Assembly: GCA_964006375.1 (NCBI GenBank)
Contig: OZ023267.1
Coordinates: 30,423,094-30,487,093, forward strand
Length of the DNA stretch: 64,000 bases
Direction of reading: 5' to 3'
Origin: Tillus elongatus
Taxonomy: Eukaryota; Arthropoda; Insecta; Coleoptera; Cleridae
Position numbers and translations under genes: made by a program. Shown here piece by piece: positions 52,372 to 62,106 of this stretch (position 1 is the stretch's first letter; the number at the start of each line of letters is the position of its first letter). The notes beneath the pieces were generated by a model that saw nothing but the letters and a program-made list of their open reading frames with translations, did no database searches and was not told where the DNA came from.

Positions 52372-52564
52372 TACTCTAGCTATCCATGTAATACTGGCAA
52401 AATTCTACTTCAAATTCATTAATTTTCTGCGAATATTTTAAAGAAATAAAATAAGGTAACAATTTTAACATAAATCTAAGAACCTACCTAACAGACGCCA
52501 CGCAATATTTTGTTCTCCAGCAGCCTTCTTTGTTTCAGAACCTTTGTCTAAAAATCATTGAACA

Positions 52565-52576
52565 TCACATTACGTA
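52565..52576 (+). repeat. SINE target site duplication, left
   Basis: TCACATTACGTA, repeated exactly at 52937-52948; the adjoining bases differ. Confidence 0.85.
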
Positions 52577-52936
52577 GAGCCTCGGTGGTTCAATGCTAAG
52601 AACGTGTGCCTCTAAATCGAAGGGTATTGGGTTCAAGCCCAGGGTGCTCCTTTCGCTTGTAAGTAAATACTGTACAATTAACATAAACCGAGGTCGTAGC
52701 ATTGTATATAAGCAAGTTGAATGTCTGCCCGTTCCGACCTTCGGAAGGGGCGTAAAGCCGTCGGTCCCGTGTCCATGCGATGTTGGGTACGTTAAAGATC
52801 GCTACTCTCCTTACAGAAAGACAGGCCTTTGCCAAAATTTCTAGGATAGTGAGGCGAAACTGCTCCCTGGCATCGGTGATTGGCCATAGTCGTGGAAATA
52901 GGCCGACGTTCAAGAAATAAAGCACAGACACACACG
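52577..52936 (+). mobile_element. tRNA-derived SINE, complete copy with TSD
   Basis: 360 bp. The tRNA-like head GAGCCTCGGTGGTTCAATGC has an A-box-like TGGTTCAATGC and B-box GGGTTCAAGCCC (52628-52639), which together form an internal Pol III promoter. The body holds GACCTTCGGAAGGGGCGTA and GCCGTCGGTCCCG. The tail is GAAATAAAGCACAGACACAC. It is bounded by a 12-bp duplication. Other copies or pieces lie at 2971-3137, 50496-50553 and 51041-51343. No coding capacity: mobilisation must use a LINE's enzymes, and the partner is not evident because the tail does not match LINE-A or LINE-B. Confidence 0.85.
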
Positions 52937-52948
52937 TCACATTACGTA
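52937..52948 (+). repeat. SINE target site duplication, right
   Basis: Exact copy of 52565-52576. Confidence 0.85.
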
Positions 52949-53540
52949 CCGGTGACCGCTCCAGGAATATTGACTGTCCTAAGGTTACATATCCAGACTC
53001 ACAAAAAGGGGTTTATTTGGATTAAATTGTCCGCCAATATTGTAACTAAAAGAAAAAAAGTAACTCTTGAGACAGAAATTTAAGACCTTGTAAAACATAT
53101 TTAGGGCAACATTTGCTCAGAAAAGCTTTTAATTTATCCCTTAATTGACATTTGTTTTTTACAAACTCCATCTGCTTCAGAATCTTTGTTAAAAAATCGA
53201 AAATTATGACATTTAGTTGTAACAAAATACACATTTGCCTCTTGCTTTGTGATTCGTCAAGATCTACAGACCGGCCGACTATTTTAGGGAATATAATTTA
53301 ATCTCGTTTTGACCTTGTAAAACAATGTTAATAACATTTCAAAACACATTAATTGAATTATGGTATCGAATTTATTTAAGACCTTACTAACCGATTTTTT
53401 TGACATGTACAGGGCCTTTTTTTTAACTGTCCCACCCAAATAACTCCGTAAATATTTAATGATGATCTCTGATGCTTTCGCGGTAGTTTTAGTTGAGTTT
53501 ATGGGGTTAAATATCTATAATGTTTAGCTAACTAACTTAT
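52949..53540. other. Unassigned
   Basis: No gene recognised. Confidence 0.35.
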
Positions 53541-53940
53541 AAGTACACTTGGAGAACACCCAAATCACCAAAACACATATTTCAGAGACCTTACGATCGT
53601 TTAGTTGACAATGTCAACATCTTCAGAGGAAGAAAATTCTAATATAAAAAACTAGATCCCGTATATTTATATCGCGTAAAGGAAAACGAACTAGTCCGAA
53701 GTAAAGTTGTCGTCCAAAAACGATCGTTTGTTTATTGCGCAGTGAAACAGGTTGGAGACCTGCTTTCAGCTTTTGGTCGACAAATGTATGACCCTTATCT
53801 AATATAGGTTTAAAAGGACCAGAGTTATTTAAAGAATCAGCACGTTTCCTTTCGATCTAGAAATTTACTATGTGTATATTGGTTCATGCCGATAAAGACA
53901 TCTGGTGAGATAAACAACATCAACTCAACTCATCTTTTTT
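53541..53940 (-). repeat. PLE-3 inverted arm, left (~400 nt)
   Basis: Reverse complement of 54868-55264 along its whole length (GGAGAACACCCAAATCACCA at the outer end, CATCAACTCAACTCATCTTT at the inner end). It is a terminal region of the PLE-3 family and contains a hammerhead relic. Confidence 0.85.
53589..53629 (-). ncRNA. Hammerhead motif of PLE-3, left copy (G12 lost)
   Basis: Minus strand: CCU, CUGAAGA (intact), U, GUUGAC-AUU-GUCAAC (helix II, six perfect pairs), UAAA instead of GAAA, C-GAUC-G in the palindrome ACGAUCGU, UA site, AGG pairing with CCU. One invariant base is changed (G12 to U). Confidence 0.65.
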
Positions 53941-53956
53941 AGTCTTAGTAAATAGA

Positions 53957-54601
53957 TTGATCAAATTTCCGTTGAGTAGAAATATATTTAATACAGAATT
54001 AAAATACATCAAAAATGTGGCGAGATATAACGGTTACTCGGATGGTTTAATACACAAATTAGTTAACAAACACAGAACAAAGAAGGTGATACCTGAATGT
54101 ACGACATTTAAGAATGATAAAATCGAGAAAAAAATTGTGTGTTTACCTTATGAACCACGAATCACAAAGGGTTTGGAAAGTATTTTTAAGAAAGCCGATT
54201 TACATTTGACGTTTTCGACGAAAAGTAATTTAAAAAATTTATTGGGTAATACGAAAGACAAAAACAAAGTCACTGAAATGTCCGGAATTTATGAGATTAG
54301 TTGCAAAGATTGTGATCTTAAATACGTGGGCCAAACTAGGAGAAACATAGCCACCAGATTTCGTGAACACATCGCACAGTTACGTTATGGTACGGTGGAT
54401 AAATCATGTGTGGCACAACATATATGGGGTAATAACCACCACATTGACAAAGAAAATTTGAAACTTGTCAAAAATGTTAGACATCAAACTATGCTTGATT
54501 CATTAGAAAGTATTTTTATATTAAGGTCTATTAAGAACAAAGCTTCATTAAACCGTGCGGCACCTGCAATTTCAAGCCCTTTATTTTCTCTTTGCATTTG
54601 A
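53957..54601 (+). pseudogene. PLE-3 C-terminal fragment with GIY-YIG nuclease
   Basis: 214 open codons without a true start: PLE linker (RYNGYSDGLIHKLVNKHR), then a GIY-YIG domain. GIYEISCKDCDLKYVGQT (110-127) includes the CKDC knuckle; then TRFREH, the downstream HIWGNNHH histidines, and LDSLESIFI with the catalytic-type Glu near residue 184. A natural stop follows (TGA after LFSLCI). The RT domain is absent, so this copy is 5'-truncated and enclosed by ~400-nt inverted arms. The nuclease motifs are all present, but no promoter or start is visible. Sequence differs clearly from PLE-1 and PLE-2. Confidence 0.87.
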
Positions 54602-54867
54602 CCGCTTAAATACTCCTAATTTCTCTGGTAGAATAATAAATTATTGTCAATAACTCGACCGGTCTATACATATACTAATCTCTATGTGTCTCTTGAGTTA
54701 AAGACCTGCTCGGTTTTTGTATCTATGTAGTCAATATAAATACTTTCACGTATTATTAAAATCAATATAAATATAGTTTTTATGTAGTATTTTAGTTGAA
54801 CTATTTATCCTTTGTTAAAGTTAACACGGTGAGACAGACATCTGGGTTTTTAGTTTTCTATTTAAAA

Positions 54868-55264
54868 AAAAGATGAGTTGAGTTGATGTTGTTTATCTCA
54901 CCAGATGTCTTTATCGGGATTAACCAATATCCACATAGTAAATTTCTAGATCGATAGGAAACGTGCTGATTCTTTAAATGACTCTGGTCCTTTTAAACCT
55001 ATATTAGATAAGGGTCATAAATTTGTCGACCAAAAGATGAAAGCAGGTCTCCGACCTGTTTCACTGCGCAATAAACAAACGATCGTTCTTAGACGACAAC
55101 TTTACTTCGGACTAGTTCGTTTACCTTGACGCGATATAAATATACGGGATCTAGTTTATTATAGTAGAAATTTCTTGCTCTGAAAATGTTGACATTGTCA
55201 ACGAAACGATCGTAAGGTCTCTGAAATATGTGTTGTGGTGATTTGGGTGTTCTCCAAGTGTACC
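54868..55264 (+). repeat. PLE-3 inverted arm, right
   Basis: Partner of 53541-53940. In this orientation it follows the PLE-3 coding fragment and its 3' UTR, so it is the element's natural 3' end; the left arm is the attached inverted piece. A 62-codon minus frame inside it is a shadow. Confidence 0.85.
55177..55217 (+). ncRNA. Hammerhead motif of PLE-3, right copy (G8 lost)
   Basis: GCU, CUGAAAA, U, GUUGAC-AUU-GUCAAC, GAAA (intact), C-GAUC-G in ACGAUCGU, UA, AGG. Here G8 is A while G12 is kept, the reverse of the left copy, so the two copies together imply an ancestor with an intact core. Confidence 0.65.
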
Positions 55265-55371
55265 TATTAGTGCTCATCGCAGGTTACAGTTTTCACATAG
55301 TAACTAACTTATATTATTGCATTTTTGAATTTTTTATCGAAATATGATGCATCTTTGTAAGAAAATAAATA

Positions 55372-55670
55372 GAGTCGCAGTAACTGCGTTTTGGTAGCAA
55401 ATTTTCATTAAATGCTTCAAATTTCAATAACTCAATTTGCTATTAACCTAAGGTTTGTTGGCTAGGAAACCAGTTTTCTTGGAAATATTTTAAGTTTATT
55501 TTTGGAAAATTTTTCAACCAATAAGTTGTTTTGATAAAATATGGTACATTGTTTCTACTATATAGGTTATACCGGTACCCAGATTGATGTCTGATTGCAT
55601 TAGAGAAACACATTTACTATTAGAAACTTTTTTATAAAAATTCACATCCATAGCGCATTTGCTGCGTCCA
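55372..55670 (-). mobile_element. MITE-like element, minus copy
   Basis: Ends GTCGCAGTAACTGCGTTTTG and (inverted) GCGCATTTGCTGCGTCC. The interior matches the reverse complement of 21460-21600. About 300 bp, non-coding. Confidence 0.7.
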
Positions 55671-56948
55671 TACTTTTTTAATATTCTTTCCCGTCAAGCA
55701 TACCTATTCACACCTAATATTTGGGGGTTGTGTGCACGAAATCTTTCTTGTTTCATGCATCCAATTGGGGTTCTTAGCATATTTTTGAGTTTTAAAAATA
55801 AAAACCCACCTCAAAAAAGAAGATATGGTCTTTAAGACAATAGTTTCGATTTATCTGCTATTTAGTACTAAATAAGCATTAAAATAAATCCGTAACTAAT
55901 CGTATTCGAAAACTTTCGAGCAAAGTTATACAATTTTCTAATAAATGTTATTTCAAACACCAAAACGCAGTCTGAACCTATAGCTGTTATCCGCATTTGG
56001 AATACACATGACGTATTACCCTCCTCTCGCGTCACCCCCCCCCCCCTCCCAGAGTTACCAGACAACCTACCTAACCTATGAAGCATGATCTAAACCATTA
56101 AAAACATTGCGAAGAATAATTCATTAGTTAAAGCAAAACCTTTACAATTGACATTTCTCTGATCAACATTCAGTGCCAAGAAGATTTCGAGCTATATTGC
56201 AGTTTTCCATTATATTCAAGTCCAAATTGTATCAATTGCAAACACAAGTTTAGTACTTAATTGTAAGATGCATTGTAAAATTTATACACCAATAAACTAA
56301 ACTAAATGTGAAAAAAACTAAACTAAACTTGTCTCAGCAAGTTAGGCTTCACTAATAAGTTAAAGCTTAAACTAAGAATGAAAATTTTACTGGGAATCGA
56401 ATCCAGGACCTCTGATTTCAGAGACGCACGTTCCAATCAACGAACCAGTGACGATGTGCCCTTGTACTAGAAATAAACGTTTGTTCTCCGATTGCAATCG
56501 ATTGAGAAGCCTCTATTATTATTAATGTAAGATGACAGATATGGAAAAACAGATAGAGTTTCCGCTTGAGAGGGTCCATCTACGAAAATATTGGACGTTA
56601 CGTAATAAATTAAATTTCGCATGACCTGATAGAAAATTCGAAGCAAGCCAAGACGAAGTTGTTAACCGACGACTGAACAAAATCGGATATGAGTTGGAAA
56701 ACAAATTATGGGACAAAAGAATCTCAACCAAGCCTGAGTACATAGCAATCCTTTCCATAGATGGCGTGATTAGGTTTTCTTTTTCCACTAGCTTTAGTAC
56801 GGTGGTAAAATATGCAAACAATAGTTCCCTACGAGAAACAAGCAATTTCCGACTCCATCGTAACATATCGATATGATGCTTATCACGCTTATCTTGAGAG
56901 ACGATGCAGCCGTAATCTTTTAAAGGCACCACAATTATAAAAAAGTGT
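55671..56948. other. Unassigned 1.3 kb
   Basis: Contains a tRNA-like relic (listed) and a 145-codon minus-strand open frame (56522-56959) with no recognisable domain. The frame might be a retroelement relic, but nothing supports a call. Confidence 0.35.
56391..56463 (-). tRNA. tRNA-like sequence (pseudogene or SINE head)
   Basis: Minus strand has TGGTTCGTTGATTGGAACG (A-box-like) and GGATTCGATTCC (B-box) about 30 nt apart. The arms pair only partly. No anticodon is assigned. Confidence 0.35.
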
Positions 56949-57180
56949 GGACGCAGCATGTGCGTTATGGTAGTTGATTTTCATAAAAATATTATTAATA
57001 GCAAATGCCTTTTTTTTAAGAAAACACTAATCAAATTTGTTATTATCATAGTGGGAACAATGTATAGTAGAAACAATGTACCATATTTCATCAAATAATT
57101 TTATTGTTTGAAAAAGTACAAAAATGTTCCGAAAATTAACTTAAAATGTTCCCGAAAAAACTTGTCCCATTTTTCTGGCC
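56949..57180 (+). mobile_element. MITE-like element, left part
   Basis: Starts GGACGCAGCATGTGCGTTAT and follows 21415-21640 (AAACAATGTACCATATTTCA), then degenerates. The right terminus is missing. Confidence 0.65.
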
Positions 57181-57780
57181 ATCGAACCTCTTCAAGATAT
57201 TTACCGATCTGCGAAGATATAAATATTCACAAAATGCCTTTCGATGAAACATCCCAAAAAAAAAAAATTGCATGAAAATTTGCAAACAATTTTTTTTACG
57301 AAAATCCGAAAACATTTTTTCAAATAAACTTATATATTTTTTTCAATTACCAAATTTAACAAAAAACCTAGCAAAAAAAGGATTTCTATGGCAGCACAAA
57401 AAGCTTCTGCGAAAACTGAAATATTTTCTACACAAAAATTTGCTAAAAAATACACAAAATTCAAATCATATGCCTAACCTGCAACTAAAATTGAAAATAA
57501 AGTAACTTGTTTGCACGAAAATCTATTAAACATTAATTCTCGACGAATTTCGTTAAAAAGATGTCCCATCAAAACTTCGTTGAATAATTTTTCACACCAA
57601 ATTCGTAACTAAGGTTTCTTCAAAGAAGCTTAATCAAATTTATTTATCGGAAAATTTGCTATTAAAAGAACATTTTTTATAAGAATATTCGCTAATAAAT
57701 ATTAAATAAATAAATAATAAAAAAAAAATCTGATCTGAATACAGAAATATATACTTTTTCTACACAGAGAATTATTTTGC
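57181..57780. other. Unassigned, A-rich
   Basis: No gene recognised. The 77-codon Lys/Leu-rich frame at 57272-57505 reflects base composition. Confidence 0.35.
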
Positions 57781-57910
57781 CTGGTGATGCTGTAAAAATG
57801 AAACCGGTTGCAGAAAGGAAAACAAACATTTCTCAGGTTACAGAAAAAACATCTACAACTGGATTAACTATGGAACGTTTTACCAACTAAGGGCAACAAC
57901 AGCTGATATT
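57781..57910 (+). mobile_element. PLE terminal relic
   Basis: TTTTACCAACTAAGGGCAAC near 57880 matches the PLE-1 terminal TTTCACCAAGTAAGGGCAAC (37151-37170). CTGGTGA ... GAAACCGGTT at 57781-57809 looks like a worn hammerhead with ACCGGT helix III. No coding sequence. Confidence 0.45.
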
Positions 57911-58554
57911 AAAATTGTACTTAAAGTTTTGAAGGTTCTGATCCCCCGTTAGTATTTTTTTTAACAGAGTCGCTATAAAAATTATTGAGATTACATAATC
58001 TGATCAGATAAGGTTAGCATTGAACCGGAAACAAAAAAAGTAAAAAGGAAGAAAACAAATTTAGTTACTACTGCGATTTGAACTAATGTTCCTCACCGTT
58101 GCTTGTTGGCGAGCTAGCTATCTAAACCGCCCGGCTTTTATACCACCGAAATCAAACTATCATAAAATGTAATAACCGATATCGGTCTTTGGTTATTTAT
58201 CTGTAATAAGTAAGGTCTATTTTAGATGCACTTTTTCAAACAAATGAGAACATTTGAAATATAAATGTAATTCCTTCTAATATACATTTCTGGCAGTATT
58301 TACCATTCAAAAACCGCGTTAGTTATAGAAGCTTTATTTAAACGTTACTTATTCTCGACGTTTAAAATCTTCACTTTGACATTTACAGGAGAAAAATTAT
58401 AAAATATCATAGTAATTTTCCTCGTACTTCTTGATCTTTTTGCGTGAATAAAAAATAAACGTTATCTGTAGTATTTAATAGATTTTGTTTAACACATACA
58501 ATATTTTGTTGTATATTCTCTGACTTTTACTGGTACTGATATCTTTCTCAATTA
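57911..58554. other. Unassigned
   Basis: Holds a weak tRNA-like remnant on the minus strand at about 58060-58135 (B-box-like GTTCAAATC), with no clear fold. Nothing else recognised. Confidence 0.3.
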
Positions 58555-59658
<1,104 letters not shown>

Positions 59659-59744
59659 TCAACGATCATACTTTTCAGTGTCGTCCATGCGCTTTTCACC
59701 GTGCAGTTCCTGATGCAATTGTTTTAAAATAGGTGCAACTCAGT

Positions 59745-59897
59745 CTTTTAGTGAATTTTCTTAAAAACATTCACCAATGAGGAGATCGTGACTTTTGAAT
59801 TTTAAAAAAATTTCTTCAAATGACCGCGATCTAGGACCCATGGAACCCATATTCAGGGCCAGTTTTAGACTTTATATGTTTATATATATATATATAG
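59745..59897 (-). repeat. TA-core block A with terminal hairpin and short array
   Basis: TTTAGTGAATTTTCTTAAAA pairs with CATTCACCAA (terminal hairpin). Then comes reversed block A (GACCGCGATCTAGGACCC) and a 17-nt TA run. Confidence 0.75.
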
Positions 59898-60158
59898 ACT
59901 TCAGAATATAATTGAAGAGTATTCGACCTTTCATGGTCAGATAGAGCAATTACGAAAGTTCTTGGTTATATCAAGATTTATATATTTCCTGTCAAATTGA
60001 CACTTTAACAGAAGCCTATAACAAAACTAAACTTAACTAGAGGAGCATCAGAAGCGACCAGCCAATTGTTGCGTTTAGTGCCCACGCCTGGGTAGTCAAC
60101 CTAGTATCAAAAAGTAAATGAACTCTGGTTGCTCCAATAATTGGATAACTGTAATAAC

Positions 60159-61390
60159 ATGGATCAACAAAAAAGAATTGATTTGGTGCAATGTTATTAC
60201 GATTGTGGTAAAATTACATTCCTGGATTACGAAGATTTCGTACTAAAATGGGTTTGAGAACAGGACCCTGTCAAATGTAATCCTCACTATTTACAGAATT
60301 GTTCTCAACACAAAACTCACCTAAACGCACATTGAAATGGTTTAAACTTGAATAACATTGATCTACGGACAAGAATTAGTTTAGTACAATGTTTTTACGA
60401 TTGCCGTGAGAATTACATTGCTGGATTACGAAGATTTTTGACGAAAATGAGTTTGAAAAGAATGACCTGTCAAATGAAAGCGTATTTGATTAGCAAATCT
60501 GACGGAGCAAGATCTGTGATTGACGTACCGATAAGATCAAGATTAGTGATGTCCAAGTTGCACAAGCTCTTCTAAAAGATCAAAATATATCCAACGCTAA
60601 TCCTCTAGAAATCAGTAGTGTGAATTCGATATCAAAGCGATTGCAAATCCATACACGGTTTGGAAAATATTAAGCAAAATCCAAAAAATGTATCCCCATA
60701 AACTGAAACTGTTGTTTGAATTAAATGATGCAGAATTTCCTATCACCCATGATTTTTCTTTACGAATATTACCTCAGATGGAAATTGAACCCGAATGGTT
60801 ATCCCGTATTTTATCGACAGATGAGGTCCGTTTCTCTCTAAATGGTGAAGTCAATACTCAAAACTGTCGAATATGGTCAACAGATAATCCACATGGGATC
60901 GTTCAGGAAGGTCCTCATGACAAGCAACTCACCGTTTGGTGCAGCTTCAGAACTAGTTTTATCATTAGACGATACTTTTCCGGGTAGACAGAGAATGGAG
61001 ATGTCATATTTGTAACTATTATTGGTGAACGATACCTGCAGATGTTATGAGATTATGCCATTTCACGGATAAAAAACGAGCATGAAGGAAATGAAAACGG
61101 GATTTTAGTGCAGGATGTAGCACCCCCACATATTCACCGACCAGTTAAAAAATTGTGAACTGCTATTTTTTAAAATCATGTTATAAGCAGACGTTTTGTA
61201 AATTCATAGCCGAGCTCAGCGGATTACTGGCTGTGGGGTCAACTAAAAAAAATTGGTGTTTAGAACACGGCCGACAACCTTGAAAGAAAAAAGGCTCTAC
61301 TGGGGAGCAAATTGATGCAATTCAACCAGAAATTCTGGATAATGCTACGTACAATTTGGAAGAACGGTTAGTGATTAAATTAGCTGTAAA
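60159..61390 (+). pseudogene. Mariner-like transposase relic (MLE-3)
   Basis: N-terminal helix-turn-helix region NNIDLRTRISLVQCFYDC at 60348, preceded by a diverged second copy of the same segment at 60159 (MDQQKRIDLVQCYYDC). Then YPHKLKLLFELNDAE, the first catalytic Asp in LSTDEVRFSLNGEVN near 60820, NCRIWSTDNPH, LTVWCSFRT, and IIRRYFSG before a TAG at 60985. Downstream homology continues with stops to a tail near 61390. The remaining Asp motifs are corrupted. An arthropod mariner-like family, dead. Confidence 0.82.
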
Positions 61391-61525
61391 ATGGACGACT
61401 TTTGCGTTAGCCACTGTTGGAAATAATAAATCCCATTATTTAAAAAATCGAATTTCTTTCATATCCTGGTGTATAATTTGTTAAAAATAATCACAAGTTG
61501 AAGTATATATCTTACTGTATAATAT

Positions 61526-61528
<3 letters not shown>

Positions 61529-61620
<92 letters not shown>

Positions 61621-61720
61621 ACATAACATATAAACATACAAAATCTGAATTTGACCTCCGAAATGGGCTCTAAAACTCTCATTTGCGCTCATGTGAAGAA
61701 ACTTTTAAAAAAATAGCCTG
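61529..61720 (+). repeat. TA array with block A
   Basis: (TA)n at 61529-61616, then block A (TTGACCTCCGAAATGGGCTC, TTTGCGCTCATGTGAAGAAA). Confidence 0.78.
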
Positions 61721-62106
61721 TCGTTACCTCTTTATAAGCAAACTTTTCCTTATGGAAATCTGATGAAACGCAAGTTTAGTCAGTCTCTCCGTTATTCAAT
61801 GTTATATTGTTTTTTAGAGAATTTTTCGTAAAACGAACTATTCACGTTTTTGGCACATATTTCAAACGCATATAACAAATTGTGATATGGCGTTTTTATC
61901 AATAGATAGCGGAGCCCCATGAAAATGACGCATTCAGAGAGATTTTTCTTTGTATTACTCGTCGAAAAAATCTAGCTGCTGTTCACGAGTACTCTCAAAT
62001 AGTGGCTGAATTTGAAAAGTTTTCACAGAAATGTTTTTAGTGTTTTCGTAGAAATCATTTTTGTAAAATTTTTGTGATATGTTGGTAATAAATAATAAAT
62101 GTTTAG
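61721..62106. other. Unassigned
   Basis: No gene recognised left of the Pogo-2 terminus. Confidence 0.35.

Noticed and set aside
56522..56959. 145-codon minus-strand frame as a protein gene
   Set aside because: No domain, no supporting signals, and it overlaps the start of a MITE; open by chance or an unrecognisable relic.
57781..57809. Hammerhead with CTGGTGA and GAAACCGGTT
   Set aside because: The core A6 is replaced and helix II does not pair convincingly; kept only as part of a PLE relic.
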